DNA of 43,566 bases from Rubrivivax sp. (lineage in GTDB: Bacteria > Pseudomonadota > Gammaproteobacteria > Burkholderiales > Burkholderiaceae_C), in NCBI GenBank assembly GCA_021298085.1, contig JAJTDE010000016.1, positions 1 to 43,566 on the forward strand. Reading direction: 5' to 3'. Each line of letters starts with the position of its first letter. Position 1 is the stretch's first letter. The notes under the pieces are model-generated. The model searched no databases and was not told the origin of the DNA. It was given only the letters and a program-made list of their open reading frames with translations. Position numbers and translations under genes: made by a program. Positions 27,044 through 36,670 of the stretch are shown one piece after another.

Positions 27044-28435
27044 ATGAGCGCCAGTGCCTTCAGCCGGCGCGATGACCCGATCCTCGCCATCACCACCGCC
27101 CCCGGCCGCGGGGCCGTGGGCATCGTGCGGGCCAGCGGTCCGTCGCTGCAACCGCTGATCGCCGCCGTGCTGCGCCGCCCACTGCGTGCCCGGCACGCCC
27201 ACCACGGGCCCTTCTACGACGCCGATGGTTCGGTGATCGACCAGGGCCTGGCGCTTCACTTTCCCGCACCCCACTCCTACACCGGCGAAGAGGTGCTCGA
27301 GCTTCAGGCCCATGGCGGCCCGGTGGTGCTGCAGCTGCTCCTGGCGCGCTGCCTGGCGGCCCTGCCTGGCGCGCGCCTGGCGCAGCCTGGTGAGTTCACA
27401 GAACGCGCCTACCTCAACCACAAGCTTGACCTGGCGCAGGCCGAGGCCGTCGCCGACCTCATCGACGCCAGCACCGAAGCCGCGGCACGCTCGGCGAGCC
27501 GCTCGCTGGCGGGTGCGTTCTCGGCGCAGATCGACCAGCTGGGTGAGCAGGTCTTGAGGCTGCGCATGCTGGTGGAAGCGACGCTGGATTTCCCCGAAGA
27601 GGACATCGATTTCCTGCGTGCCTCTGACGCCCAGGCTCAGCTGCAGCGTTGCCAGCAGCGTGTGCAGGCGGTGCTGCTGGCGGCGCGCCAGGGTGCCTTG
27701 CTGCGCGATGGCCTGCAGGTGGTGATTGCCGGGCAACCCAACGTTGGCAAGAGTTCGCTGCTGAACGCCCTGGCCGGCGCTGAACTGGCCATCGTCACGC
27801 CCATTCCCGGCACCACGCGCGACCGCGTGCGTGAATCGATCCAGATCGACGGTGTGCCCATCCATGTGGTTGACACCGCCGGCCTGCGCGACGACGACCA
27901 GGCCAGCGACGAGGTGGAACGCATCGGCATCGCCCGCAGCTGGCAGAGCCTGGGCGAGGCTGATGTGGTGCTGTGGCTGCACGACCTGACCCGCTGGGAC
28001 GACGCGCAATACCAGCGGGACGACGCACGCATCGGCGAGCGCCTGGCCGGCGCGCGCTGCTTGCACGTCTTCAACAAGGCCGATGCGGTGAACGTGCAGG
28101 CCTTGCACAAGCCCTTGCCTGCCGACGCCCTGTGTGTCTCAGCCCGCGCGGGTGAAGGCCTGGCCGCGCTGCGACAAGCCCTGCTGCAGCACGCCGGCTG
28201 GCAGGTGCTGCCCGAGGGCAGCTTTCTGGCCCGGGCCCGCCATGTGCAGGCCCTGCAGGCGACCGACACCCATCTGGACGCTGCCGCGCAGCACCTGCAG
28301 GCGCCCTCACCCGCGCTGGAGCTGCTGGCCGAGGAGTTGCGGCTGGCCCATGAGGCGCTGGGCGCGATCACCGGGCAGATGACGGCCGACGATGTGCTGG
28401 GCGAGATCTTCGGGCGCTTCTGCATCGGCAAATGA
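27044..28435 (+). CDS. mnmE: tRNA uridine-5-carboxymethylaminomethyl modification GTPase MnmE
   Basis: MnmE, with MnmG, modifies the wobble uridine of several tRNAs. It is 463 residues, the normal size. The N-terminal folate-binding domain starts [20 protein letters not shown]. The G domain has the P-loop GQPNVGKSS (230-238), the switch [19 protein letters not shown] (277-284) and NKAD. The C-terminus ends in the catalytic CIGK (Cys460). ATG 27044 is preferred over an in-frame start at 26960, whose added residues do not match the family. It ends the origin-side rightward set. Confidence 0.97.
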   Translation: MSASAFSRRDDPILAITTAPGRGAVGIVRASGPSLQPLIAAVLRRPLRARHAHHGPFYDADGSVIDQGLALHFPAPHSYTGEEVLELQAHGGPVVLQLLLARCLAALPGARLAQPGEFTERAYLNHKLDLAQAEAVADLIDASTEAAARSASRSLAGAFSAQIDQLGEQVLRLRMLVEATLDFPEEDIDFLRASDAQAQLQRCQQRVQAVLLAARQGALLRDGLQVVIAGQPNVGKSSLLNALAGAELAIVTPIPGTTRDRVRESIQIDGVPIHVVDTAGLRDDDQASDEVERIGIARSWQSLGEADVVLWLHDLTRWDDAQYQRDDARIGERLAGARCLHVFNKADAVNVQALHKPLPADALCVSARAGEGLAALRQALLQHAGWQVLPEGSFLARARHVQALQATDTHLDAAAQHLQAPSPALELLAEELRLAHEALGAITGQMTADDVLGEIFGRFCIGK

Positions 28436-28438
28436 CCA

Positions 28439-28460
28439 CCAGCCCCCAGCAGGGCTGGGG
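28439..28460. terminator. Bidirectional hairpin between mnmE and apt
   Basis: Between convergent mnmE and apt, CCCCAGC (28444-28450) pairs with GCTGGGG (28454-28460) across a 3-nt loop; an alternative register pairs CCAGCCC with GGGCTGG. Either would serve both convergent transcripts. Confidence 0.45.
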
Positions 28461-28461
28461 T

Positions 28462-29028
28462 TCAATGCCCGTCGAAGGACACCAGCGTGAACAGCGCCAG
28501 CCCGCTGTCGCGCAGCCGCTGCGAGCCGCCGAGTTCCGGCAGGTCCACGATGGACGCGCCTTCCACCACCTGGGCGCCCAGGCGCTCCAGCAGCCGGCGC
28601 CCGGCCATCATCGTGCCGCCCGTGGCGATCAGGTCGTCGATCAGCACCACACGGTCACCCGGCTTGACGGCGTCGGTGTGGATCTCGACGGTGGCGCTGC
28701 CGTACTCCAGCTCGTAGCGTTCCTCCACCGTCGTGAACGGCAGCTTGCCCTTCTTGCGGATCGGCACAAAGCCGATGCCCAGCTCATAGGCCAGCACCGA
28801 GCCGATGATGAAGCCCCGCGCATCCAGGCCGGCGATGGCGTCGGGGCGGGGGCTGAAATAGCGGTGCACAAACTGGTCGATCAGCACCCGGAAGACACGC
28901 GGGTCTGACAGCAGGGGCGTGATGTCCCTGAACATCACCCCGGGTTCTGGCCAATCGGGCACGGTGCGGATGTGGGCGCGGATGTAGGCCGCGGGCTGGG
29001 CCATCAGGGCGGTGTCGTCGCTGTGCAT
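28462..29028 (-). CDS. apt: Adenine phosphoribosyltransferase
   Basis: Apt salvages adenine by joining it to PRPP to form AMP. The family segments are intact: [45 protein letters not shown] and the PRPP loop [13 protein letters not shown]. The open frame runs to 29145 with Pro/Thr-rich residues not typical of Apt. ATG 29028 (188 residues) or 29004 (180 residues) fit the family size; neither has a clear ribosome site. It lies just downstream of the Kef-type antiporter on the same strand. Confidence 0.95.
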   Translation of the reverse strand: MHSDDTALMAQPAAYIRAHIRTVPDWPEPGVMFRDITPLLSDPRVFRVLIDQFVHRYFSPRPDAIAGLDARGFIIGSVLAYELGIGFVPIRKKGKLPFTTVEERYELEYGSATVEIHTDAVKPGDRVVLIDDLIATGGTMMAGRRLLERLGAQVVEGASIVDLPELGGSQRLRDSGLALFTLVSFDGH

Positions 29029-29141
29029 GGGGCTTGTCGGGCTTGCTGCGGGTGTCATGGGGTTGGGTGCTCGGTGTTGGTCGGGAATGGCAGTCGGCGG
29101 GGCTGGTGTGCTGGTGAGTGGTTGAGGAGGTGCCCCCGGCC

Positions 29142-31142
29142 TCACCCATCGCCCAGCAGCTTGGCCTCGGCCAGCAGCAAGGCCTCGGGCAGCCCTGAGA
29201 GCACCAGGGTGTCACCGCCCTGCAGACGCAGGCTGTCCTCGGCCGCCACCACCGCGCCGCCCGCGCGGCGCACCGAGACCACCTGCACCCCCGTGGCGTG
29301 CAGCGCCAGGCTGGCCAGTGGCTTGCCCACCGCGTGGCCGGCCAGTGGCAAGGTCACGCTCTGCAGCCGAGCCTGGTCCAGCTCTTCCACGCCATCGTCA
29401 TCGGCACCGTGAAAGTAGCCACGCAACAGGCCATAGCGCTTGTCACGCGCGTCGCGCGTGATGCGGATAACCCGCTGCATCGGCACACCCACCAGCGCCA
29501 GGGCGTGGCCGGCCAGCATCAGGCTGCCCTCGATGGCCTCGGGCACCACCTCGGTGGCGCCGGCAGCCCGCAGCTTGTCCAGGTCGGTGTCGTCGACGGT
29601 GCGCACCACCACCGGCACCTTGGGGGCGTGGGACTGCACATGCCGCAGCACCTTCAGCGCCGATGGGGTGTCGTGGTAGCTCACCACCACCGCGGCGGCG
29701 CGCGCCAGGCCGGCGGCCATCAGGCTCTGCATGCGCGCGGCGTCGCCAAACACCACGCTCTGGCCGGCGGCGGCGGCCATGCGAACACGGTCGGGGTCGA
29801 GGTCGAGCGCCATGTAGGGAATGCCTTCCTTGTCGAGCAGCCGTGCCAGGTTCTGGCCGCTGCGGCCGTAGCCGCAGATGATCACGTGGCCCTGGGTGGC
29901 GATCGACTTCTTGGCGATGCTGGTCAGCGCCACGGATTGCAGCAGCCAGTCGCTGGCGCTGAAGCGGTTGACCAGGGTGTTGCTGTAGAGGATGAGGAAG
30001 GGCGTGGCCAGCATCGACAACACCATGCTGGCCAGCACCGGCGACAACCACTGTGGGGCGATCAGCTGGTGTTCAGCGCCGAGCGTCAGCAGCACAAAGC
30101 CAAATTCGCCTGCCTGCGCCAGGTACAGGCCTGTGCGCATGGCCACGCCAGGGGTGGCCCGGTAGGCGTACGCCAGCACCGACACCAGCACGGCCTTGGC
30201 CAGCACCGGCCCGAGTGTCAGCAGCAAGACCAGCATCCACTCGTCAATCACCGGACGCCAGTCCAGCTTCATGCCGATGGTGATGAAGAACAGCCCCAGC
30301 AGCACATCGTGGAAGGGCCGGATGTCAGTTTCGACCTGGTGCTTGTATTCGGTCTCGGCCACCAGCATGCCGGCCACAAACGCGCCCAGTGCCAGCGAAA
30401 GGCCGGCGTGTTCCGTGAGGTAAGCCAGGCCCAGCGTGACCAGCAGCAGGTTCAGCACAAAGAGCTCGTCGCTCTTGCGTCGCGCGACCAGTGTCAGCCA
30501 CCAGCGCATCACCTTCTGCCCGCCCACCAGCAGCAAGGTCAGCAGCACGGTGGCCTTCAGCAGGGCCAGCCCGAGCGTGGGGAGCATGTCTTCCGGCGGG
30601 GCACCCAGCGCCGGAATCAGCACCAGCAACGGCACCACGGCCAGATCCTGGAACAGGAGGATGCCCAGCACCCGCTTGCCGTGTTCGCTGTCGAGTTCCA
30701 GCCGCTCGCTCATCAACTTGACGACGATGGCGGTGCTGGACATGGCGATGGCGCCTCCCAGCACCACGGCGCCGCGCCAATCCAGCTCCCAGGGCCGCGT
30801 GGAGAAGGAAAACAGCCACAGCAGCAGGAAGTGCCCGGCAATGGCGCCGGCCATCGTCAGGCCGACCTGGGAAAGGCCCAGGCCAAACACCAGCGTGCGC
30901 ATGCTCTTGAGCTTGGGCAGGTTGAATTCCAGGCCCAGCACAAACATCAGGAACACCACGCCAAACTCGGCCAGGTAGCGCACACCCGCGCTGTCCTTGG
31001 CCAGCGCCAGCGCGTTGGGCCCAATCAGCACGCCCACCACCAGGTAGCCCAGCATGGGCGGCAGCTTCAGCGAACGGCACACCACCACGCCGAGCACGGC
31101 GGCGACGAGGTAGAGCAAGACAAGTTCGAGTGTGCTGGCCAC
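29142..31142 (-). CDS. CPA2-family cation/proton antiporter with RCK domains (Kef-type)
   Basis: A 666-residue membrane transporter. The N-terminal part (about 1-385) has about twelve membrane helices of the Na+/H+ exchanger type, starting [19 protein letters not shown]. It is followed by a nucleotide-binding RCK_N domain ([14 protein letters not shown], then LDLDPDRV and GDAARMQSL). A C-terminal RCK_C/TrkA-C domain occupies about 580-660 ([15 protein letters not shown]). The layout fits KefB/KefC/YbaL-type potassium or glutathione-gated systems, but the ion is not fixed. It is divergent from kdsD with a 55-bp gap; in many Gram-negatives an antiporter precedes kdsD. Confidence 0.9.
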   Translation of the reverse strand: MASTLELVLLYLVAAVLGVVVCRSLKLPPMLGYLVVGVLIGPNALALAKDSAGVRYLAEFGVVFLMFVLGLEFNLPKLKSMRTLVFGLGLSQVGLTMAGAIAGHFLLLWLFSFSTRPWELDWRGAVVLGGAIAMSSTAIVVKLMSERLELDSEHGKRVLGILLFQDLAVVPLLVLIPALGAPPEDMLPTLGLALLKATVLLTLLLVGGQKVMRWWLTLVARRKSDELFVLNLLLVTLGLAYLTEHAGLSLALGAFVAGMLVAETEYKHQVETDIRPFHDVLLGLFFITIGMKLDWRPVIDEWMLVLLLTLGPVLAKAVLVSVLAYAYRATPGVAMRTGLYLAQAGEFGFVLLTLGAEHQLIAPQWLSPVLASMVLSMLATPFLILYSNTLVNRFSASDWLLQSVALTSIAKKSIATQGHVIICGYGRSGQNLARLLDKEGIPYMALDLDPDRVRMAAAAGQSVVFGDAARMQSLMAAGLARAAAVVVSYHDTPSALKVLRHVQSHAPKVPVVVRTVDDTDLDKLRAAGATEVVPEAIEGSLMLAGHALALVGVPMQRVIRITRDARDKRYGLLRGYFHGADDDGVEELDQARLQSVTLPLAGHAVGKPLASLALHATGVQVVSVRRAGGAVVAAEDSLRLQGGDTLVLSGLPEALLLAEAKLLGDG

Positions 31143-31197
31143 GGTGCGTCCCTAGAATGCCGATGCTAATGCGCCGCCCCACCCTGGGCGCGGCCCC

Positions 31198-32253
31198 ATG
31201 GCCCGCGCACCACAGAGTGTCACCACCGTGAACCACCCCAGCCCAACCCCCGCCCCTGTGCTTCCCGGCCAGGCGGGCCGTTTCGACACGCAGCGTTGCC
31301 TGTCCTTGGCTCGCCAGACCTTGGCCATCGAAGCCAGCGCCTTGCTCGGACTGCAGGCGCGCCAGGGTGATGGCTTTGCGCAGGCCGTGCAGGCCATGCT
31401 GGGCTGCCGGGGTCGCACGGTTGTCACCGGCATGGGCAAGAGCGGTCATGTTGGCCGCAAGATCGCGGCCACGCTGGCCTCGACTGGCACACCCGCCTTT
31501 TTCCTGCACCCGGGCGAGGCCAGCCACGGCGACCTGGGCATGGTCACGCCGGGTGATGTGGTGCTGGCCATTTCCAACAGCGGTGAAAGCGACGAGCTGG
31601 CGGCCATCCTCCCGGCGGTGCGCAGGCTGGGTGTCACGGTGATCGCGATGACGGGGCGGCCCGAATCCAGCCTGGCCCGCCATGCTGACATCGTGTTGGA
31701 CAGCGGTGTCGACCAGGAAGCCTGCCCGTTGAACCTTGCGCCCACGGCCAGCACCACCGCGCAGATGGCGCTGGGTGACGCGCTGGCGGTGGCCCTGCTC
31801 GATGCCCGGGGCTTTGTGGAAGCCGACTTTGCGCGCTCCCACCCCGGGGGCAGCCTGGGCCGCAAGTTGCTGATGCATGTGCGCGACCTGATGAGCCAGG
31901 GTGACGCCGTCCCGCGGGTCTTGCCCGGTGCACCCTTCACCGAACTGCTGCGCGAGATGACGCGCGCGCGGTTTGGCTTTTCGGCGGTCGTCGACGCCAC
32001 GGGCCAGGTACTGGGTATCTTCACCGACGGTGACTTGCGCCGGCTGATCGAACGGGGCACACCCCTGCTGGACAAGACAGCCGACGCCGTGATGAACCGG
32101 CATCCCAAGGTGGTCAGCCCCGATGCCCTGGCTGTGGAAGCCGCCGGGCTGATGGAACAGTACCGCATCACCGGCATCCTGGTCGTGGATGCGCAGGGCG
32201 TGCTGGTGGGTGCGCTCAACACCAACGACCTGATGCGGGCCAAGGTGATCTGA
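31198..32253 (+). CDS. kdsD: D-arabinose 5-phosphate isomerase (KpsF/GutQ family)
   Basis: KdsD converts ribulose-5-phosphate to arabinose-5-phosphate for Kdo, the inner sugar of lipopolysaccharide. The SIS domain carries GMGKSGHVGRKIAATLASTG and ISNSGESDELAAILP. Two CBS domains follow (about 220-345), beginning near VRDLMSQGDAVPRV. Length is 351 residues from ATG 31198; GTG 31228 is a possible alternative. A -10-like TAGAAT at 31153-31158 lies 40 bp upstream. The stop overlaps the kdsC ATG (TGATG), so kdsD and kdsC are coupled. Confidence 0.93.
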   Translation: MARAPQSVTTVNHPSPTPAPVLPGQAGRFDTQRCLSLARQTLAIEASALLGLQARQGDGFAQAVQAMLGCRGRTVVTGMGKSGHVGRKIAATLASTGTPAFFLHPGEASHGDLGMVTPGDVVLAISNSGESDELAAILPAVRRLGVTVIAMTGRPESSLARHADIVLDSGVDQEACPLNLAPTASTTAQMALGDALAVALLDARGFVEADFARSHPGGSLGRKLLMHVRDLMSQGDAVPRVLPGAPFTELLREMTRARFGFSAVVDATGQVLGIFTDGDLRRLIERGTPLLDKTADAVMNRHPKVVSPDALAVEAAGLMEQYRITGILVVDAQGVLVGALNTNDLMRAKVI

Positions 32254-32840
32254 TGGCACCCTCCGCGCGCCGGTTTTCACCCGAGCTGCTGCTCCAGGCG
32301 CAGGGGCTGGGGCCTGGCATGCGGGCGGCCTTCTTCGATGTGGACGGGGTGCTCACCGATGGCCGGCTGTTCATCAGCGAACAGGGTGAAGACTTCAAGG
32401 CCTTTCATGTGCTCGATGGCCACGGGCTGAAGTTGCTGGCCATGGCCGGCATCGAGCCCGTGGTGATCACCGGCCGTGACTCGCCCGCGGTCCGGCGCCG
32501 CATGGCCGATCTCGGTGTGCGCGAGTGCCACTACGGCGTCGCCGACAAGCTGCAGGTGGCACAGGCTTGGCTGGACGCCAAAGGCGTTGCCTGGGCCGAG
32601 GTGGCGGCCATCGGTGATGACTGGCCAGACTTGCCGCTGCTTACCCGCGCGGGTTTTGCCTGCGCGCCACCCAACGCGCATGCGGAGGTGATCTCGCGCG
32701 TTCACCATGTCACCGCTGCAGCGGGCGGCGCCGGCGCCGGCCGAGAGTTTTCCGATATTCTGCTGATGGCAAGTGGTCACTACCATGCCAGGATGGCTGC
32801 GTCACTCCAGGACCAGCGCCAGACGCTGGACAGCCGCTGA
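32253..32840 (+). CDS. kdsC: 3-deoxy-D-manno-octulosonate-8-phosphate phosphatase
   Basis: KdsC releases phosphate from Kdo-8-phosphate. It is a 195-residue HAD phosphatase with the catalytic motif FFDVDGVLTDGRLF (Asp29 nucleophile, Asp31 acid). Motif 2 is VVITGRDS and motif 4 is GDDWPDLPLL. As in other KdsC proteins there is no large cap domain. It overlaps the kdsD stop and is followed 46 bp later by lptC. A Gln/Arg-rich tail ends the protein. Confidence 0.95.
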   Translation: MAPSARRFSPELLLQAQGLGPGMRAAFFDVDGVLTDGRLFISEQGEDFKAFHVLDGHGLKLLAMAGIEPVVITGRDSPAVRRRMADLGVRECHYGVADKLQVAQAWLDAKGVAWAEVAAIGDDWPDLPLLTRAGFACAPPNAHAEVISRVHHVTAAAGGAGAGREFSDILLMASGHYHARMAASLQDQRQTLDSR

Positions 32841-32886
32841 GCGGCGGCCCAGCGGCTGCCTCCACCCCACCCACCGCACCCACCCC

Positions 32887-33606
32887 ATGACCCCCGGCGG
32901 CCTTGAAGTCAACCTGCCCGATCTCCCGGAGATTTCGATCAGGTTGGGCGCGGACGATGCCTCGGCACCCGCGGCAGGCCCGGCGAGGCGTCTGCGCCCG
33001 CGGCTGGTTGACCGCCTGCGGGACACGTTGGCGGCCTACCTGCCGCTGCTGCTGATGGTGGTGTTGGCCCTGGCCACCTGGTGGTTGGTCAAGCAGGTGC
33101 CGCCAGCGCCCAAGGCCGCCGCTGTGCCACTGCCCTCAGGTGTGCCTGACTACACCATGCGTGGCTTCACGCTGGAGCGTTATGCCAAGGATGGTCGACG
33201 AGTGCTGTCGCTGGAAGGCCGCCAGATGCGCCACTTTCCCGAGAACGACCGCATCGACATCGAGGAAGTTCGCCTCCAGGCCGAACTGCCCAGTGGCGGC
33301 ACCACCGCAGCCACGGCGCGACAGGCGGTGGCCAACAACAAGGCCAGCGAAGTGCGCCTGCTCGGCGGCGCAGTGGTCCAGGGCAAGACACGTGACGGCC
33401 AGGATGTGCAGGTCGACAGCGAGTTTCTGCTGTATCGGTCGGCCGACGCCACCTTGTCGACCGACCGGCCCGTCAGGGTCCGCATCGGCGACAGCCGCAC
33501 CCTGGCTGCTGGGCTCAACTGGAACCTCGATTCGCGGGCGCTGGAGCTCAAACCGCCCGTACGTTCGGTGTTGCAGCCGCGATCGGCGCGAGAGGACCCG
33601 CCGTGA
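32887..33606 (+). CDS. lptC: LPS export protein LptC
   Basis: LptC is the inner-membrane-anchored periplasmic bridge of the lipopolysaccharide transport machine. It is 239 residues with one membrane helix at about 49-68 (AAYLPLLLMVVLALATWWLV). The beta-jellyroll part follows: PDYTMRGFTLERYAKDGRR and SEVRLLGGAVVQGKT. A Pro/Asp N-terminal cytoplasmic segment precedes the helix. ATG 32887 is chosen; the frame opens earlier within kdsC. The stop overlaps a GTG start of an SDR gene. In most relatives lptA follows lptC, but not here. Confidence 0.88.
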   Translation: MTPGGLEVNLPDLPEISIRLGADDASAPAAGPARRLRPRLVDRLRDTLAAYLPLLLMVVLALATWWLVKQVPPAPKAAAVPLPSGVPDYTMRGFTLERYAKDGRRVLSLEGRQMRHFPENDRIDIEEVRLQAELPSGGTTAATARQAVANNKASEVRLLGGAVVQGKTRDGQDVQVDSEFLLYRSADATLSTDRPVRVRIGDSRTLAAGLNWNLDSRALELKPPVRSVLQPRSAREDPP

Positions 33607-34451
33607 CCCCGACCAGCACACCACCCACCCACCCTACGGCATCCAATCCAGTCCCGAGACACTCGGCCTCGACGGGCACTGGCTGCCTGGTCTTCATCAC
33701 TGGCGCTTCCAGTGGCATCGGGCAAGCGCTGGCCTTGCAGTGCCTGCGCCGGGGTTGGCGTGTGGCGCTGGTGGCCCGCCGGCTGGACGCCCTGCAGCAG
33801 TGGATCGCGCAGCAGGGTGTTGGCAGCGACCGTGCCCGTGCCTACGCGGCAGATGTGACCGACAGCGCCGGCTTCCTGGACGCAGCGCAGCGTTGCCGTG
33901 ACGAGTGGGGCCTGCCCGACACCGTGATTGCCAACGCAGGCATCAGTGTGGGCATGGATACCCGCGAACGTGAAGACCTGCAGGTGATGCAGGACACGTT
34001 CTTGTTGAACAACCTGGGCATGGCGACCACCTTTCACGCCTTCCTGGCCGACATGCAGGCGCGGGGCAGTGGCACCTTGGTGGGCATTGCGTCGGTGGCC
34101 GCCATCCGGGGCCTGCCAGGCCATGGCGCCTACTGCGCCAGCAAGGCTGCCGTGGTGGCGTACTGCGAGAGCCTGCGCGGTGAATGCCGTGCCACCGGGG
34201 TCCGGGTGGTGACGCTCCTGCCGGGCTACATCGAGACACCATTAACGGCGGGTAACCCGTACCCCATGCCCTTCCTGATGCCGGCGGAGCAATTTGCGCA
34301 TCAGGCGCTGTCCGCGATCGAGCGGGGCGACAGCTACCGCGTGATCCCCTGGCAGATGGCCTGGGTGGCCCGACTGTTGCGCCTGTTGCCCAACGGGCTG
34401 TTTGACCGGCTGTTCGCTGGCCGTGGCCGCAAGCCTCGGCGAGGCACCTGA
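33603..34451 (+). CDS. Short-chain dehydrogenase/reductase family protein
   Basis: A 282-residue SDR oxidoreductase. The dinucleotide motif TGASSGIG (33-40) is followed by DVTD and NAGIS. A conserved serine (IASVAAI) and the catalytic Y-C-A-S-K (GAYCASKAAV) complete the active site. The substrate is not readable from sequence. The GTG start at 33603 overlaps the lptC stop (GTGA), so it is probably part of the kdsD-kdsC-lptC transcript. It takes the place usually held by lptA. A strong terminator follows about 65 bp after the stop. Confidence 0.88.
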   Translation: MTPTSTPPTHPTASNPVPRHSASTGTGCLVFITGASSGIGQALALQCLRRGWRVALVARRLDALQQWIAQQGVGSDRARAYAADVTDSAGFLDAAQRCRDEWGLPDTVIANAGISVGMDTREREDLQVMQDTFLLNNLGMATTFHAFLADMQARGSGTLVGIASVAAIRGLPGHGAYCASKAAVVAYCESLRGECRATGVRVVTLLPGYIETPLTAGNPYPMPFLMPAEQFAHQALSAIERGDSYRVIPWQMAWVARLLRLLPNGLFDRLFAGRGRKPRRGT

Positions 34452-34518
34452 AGCCCAGGCGGCCGCCGGCTGCCTGGAAGCGCCCGCGCCAGCATCACAC
34501 CACGGCGCGCCCATGCAA

Positions 34519-34548
34519 AAAGCCCGCTGCACAGGGCAAGCGGGCTTT
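34519..34548. terminator. Bidirectional intrinsic terminator
   Basis: A perfect 10-bp stem, AAAGCCCGCT (34519-34528) with AGCGGGCTTT (34539-34548), has a 10-nt loop and runs of A upstream and T downstream. That allows termination in both directions, for the SDR gene on plus and the RRM gene on minus. It is the clearest terminator in the window. Confidence 0.85.
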
Positions 34549-34634
34549 GTGTGATCAGACGCAATGATGCGTCGGTGTCAGGTACTGGCCGGGGGGCTCA
34601 TCAGGTGAAGCCCCATCGGCTGCCTGGACAGGGC

Positions 34635-35240
34635 TCAGTAGCCGTCGCCACCGCCGCCGTAACCACCGCGGCCGCCACGGCTACCGCCGTCACCACCACC
34701 GTAGCCACCGCGACCGCTGCCGCCGCCACCACCGTAGCCGCCACGGCCACCGCCGCCACCGCCGCCACCGTAGCCGCCACCACCACCACCGCCGCTGCTT
34801 CCGCCGCCGCCGTAGCCACCACGGCCACCACCGCCGCCGCCGCCGTAGGGGCTGCGCCCACCACCGCCGCCGCTGCCGCCGCCGTAACCACCACCACCGC
34901 CGCCGCCATAGCCGCCGCCGCTTCCGCCGCCACCGCCATAACCACCGCGGCTGCCGCCACCGCCGCCGCCGCCAAAGCCACCCGGGCGCTCTTCGCGCGG
35001 ACGGGCCACATTGACCACGATGGCACGGCCTTCGAGGGCCTGGCCATTCATGCCATTGATGGCCGCTTGCGCTTCAGCGTCGCTGGCCATTTCCACAAAA
35101 CCAAAACCCTTCGAGCGGCCGGTTTCCCGGTCCATCATGACTTTGGCCGACGTGACCGTACCGAATTGTCCAAAAGCTTGTTGCAAAGATTCGTCGCGCA
35201 CGGAGTACGCGAGATTACCGACATACAGTTTGTTTCCCAC
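34635..35240 (-). CDS. Glycine-rich RRM-type RNA-binding protein
   Basis: A 201-residue protein with one RNA recognition motif: RNP2 LYVGNL (5-10) and RNP1 KGFGFVEM (44-51). Residues from about 86 on are nearly all Gly/Tyr/Ser/Arg in GGGG and GGYG repeats, a tail of the type found in cold-inducible plant-like bacterial RRM proteins. Such proteins bind RNA, often under cold or stress. I choose GTG 35240 because GAGGG lies seven bases upstream and the protein then starts GNKLYVGNLAYSVRDESL. The open frame begins with TTG 35261. The tail's coding DNA is a long low-complexity tract prone to slippage. Confidence 0.88.
   Translation of the reverse strand: MGNKLYVGNLAYSVRDESLQQAFGQFGTVTSAKVMMDRETGRSKGFGFVEMASDAEAQAAINGMNGQALEGRAIVVNVARPREERPGGFGGGGGGGSRGGYGGGGGSGGGYGGGGGGGYGGGSGGGGGRSPYGGGGGGGRGGYGGGGSSGGGGGGGYGGGGGGGGRGGYGGGGGSGRGGYGGGDGGSRGGRGGYGGGGDGY
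34640..34990. repeat. Low-complexity CCACCG/GGCGGT tract coding the Gly-rich tail
   Basis: About 350 bp made of imperfect CCACCGCCG, CCGTAGCC and CCGCCGCC units, encoding the glycine-rich tail of the RRM protein on the minus strand. It has no conserved fixed-length spacers or repeats and is not a CRISPR array. Copy-number drift of three-base units is expected here. Confidence 0.6.
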
Positions 35241-35503
35241 GGGGAAGCCCTCAACTTTCAATGGCCCTCAACGGCCCTCTCACCAACATGTGGAGCTTCA
35301 ACCCAGCCTCATCCCGCTGAAAACGGCGTAAACCAAGAGCTACAGCTGCGGCATCCAACCACGAACTCGGGATTATGTGCTTACCAAGAAAGGCGTGTGT
35401 CAACATCAGCAGCATCAGTGTTGTTTTGTCACCCGAAGAACCGGCGATATGCTCGGAAAACACCAGCCACATCGGGAAAACCAGGGGCGATTCGCTGACG
35501 AAC

Positions 35504-36514
35504 TCAATCGACCTTCGCGCCAGACGCTTTCACCACGCGGGCCCACTTGGTGGTTTCGGCCTCGATGTAACGCATGAAATCGACCCCGCTCAAGCCGCTG
35601 GGGTTGGCCCCCAGCGCCAGCAGGCGCTCCTTGATGACGGGCTGCTGAAGGGCCTTGCTGGTTTCCTGTTGCAGGCGGGTGGCTGTTTCTGCCGCGATGC
35701 CTGCGGGGGCCAGCAGCCCAAACCACGAGCTGGCTTCGAAGTCGCGCATGGCAGGCCCGCCTGCTTCCGCGACCGTGGGCAGGTCAGGCAGCGCGGCTGA
35801 GCGGATGGCGCTGGTAACGGCCAGCGCCTTGAGCTTGCCGGCCTTGATATGCGGCATGGCGCTGGGCAGGTTGTCGAACATGAGGTCCATGTTGCCGGCG
35901 ATGAGGTCCAGCAGGGCCGGTCCGGAGCCGCGGTAGGGAAAGTGGACCATGAAGGTGCCAGTCATGGTCTTGAACAGCTCGCCCGCGAGGTGGATGGAGG
36001 TGCCGTTGCCCGAGCTGGCCATGTTCAGCTTGCCAGGGTTGGCGCGTGCCGCGCGCGCCAGATCAGGCACCGATTGGATGCCGTAGCGTTGGGCGCTCAG
36101 CGGGTTGAGCACCAGCACGTTGGGCACACCGGCGGCCAGCGTGAGGGGGGTGAAGTCCTTCAGCGGGTCGTAAGGCATCTTCGGGTACAGCGCGGCGTTG
36201 ATCGCATGCGTGCCCACTGTGCCCATCAGCAGCGTGTAGCCATCGGGCGCCGCCTTGGCCACCTCGGCGGCCCCCAGGTTGCCGCCGGCACCGGCCTTGT
36301 TGTCGATGACAAAGGGCTGCCCGAAGGCTTTCTGCAGTTCGGGGGCCAGGGCCCGCGCAATGATGTCGGTTGTGCCTCCGGCCGCAAAGGGCACGACGAT
36401 GCGGACGGTGCGAGTCGGCCAGCCCGCGCCGCCCTGGGCCCTGGCCAGCAGGGGGACGGACGCGCCCGCGGAGAGCGCGGCACTGGTCAGCAAGAAATGT
36501 CGGCGATGGCGCAT
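35504..36514 (-). CDS. Bug/TctC family binding receptor with twin-arginine-like signal
   Basis: A 336-residue periplasmic receptor for a small carboxylate or related solute. The signal peptide is [20 protein letters not shown], resembling a twin-arginine signal (RRxFL), with cleavage near LARAQ. Family motifs are [31 protein letters not shown] and [13 protein letters not shown]. No TctAB partners are nearby. It is the last gene of a leftward set after a TonB-dependent receptor (156-bp gap). ATG 36514 is chosen, since the open frame to 36664 adds Ala/Gly-rich residues without a signal. Confidence 0.88.
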   Translation of the reverse strand: MRHRRHFLLTSAALSAGASVPLLARAQGGAGWPTRTVRIVVPFAAGGTTDIIARALAPELQKAFGQPFVIDNKAGAGGNLGAAEVAKAAPDGYTLLMGTVGTHAINAALYPKMPYDPLKDFTPLTLAAGVPNVLVLNPLSAQRYGIQSVPDLARAARANPGKLNMASSGNGTSIHLAGELFKTMTGTFMVHFPYRGSGPALLDLIAGNMDLMFDNLPSAMPHIKAGKLKALAVTSAIRSAALPDLPTVAEAGGPAMRDFEASSWFGLLAPAGIAAETATRLQQETSKALQQPVIKERLLALGANPSGLSGVDFMRYIEAETTKWARVVKASGAKVD

Positions 36515-36670
36515 GGTGTTCTTCGGGGTTGGAGGGCCAGACGGCGGGTTCGCCGGCTGGCCAGTGTGCAGAGCCACTGCCGCTGTGCCAATGGCGTTTC
36601 CCCCTTGGCGGATTTCCCCTGGAATGCCTGTACCGCCTTGTAGCGCCGCCGACCGCCCCGCCACCGCGGT

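Noticed and set aside
29298..31169. Long rightward open frame opposite the Kef-type antiporter
   Set aside because: Antisense shadow of the antiporter gene; His/Gln-rich composition and no start signal or family resemblance.
34640..34990. Possible CRISPR array
   Set aside because: The repeats are short, irregular three-base-periodic units in a coding frame, without constant-length spacers.
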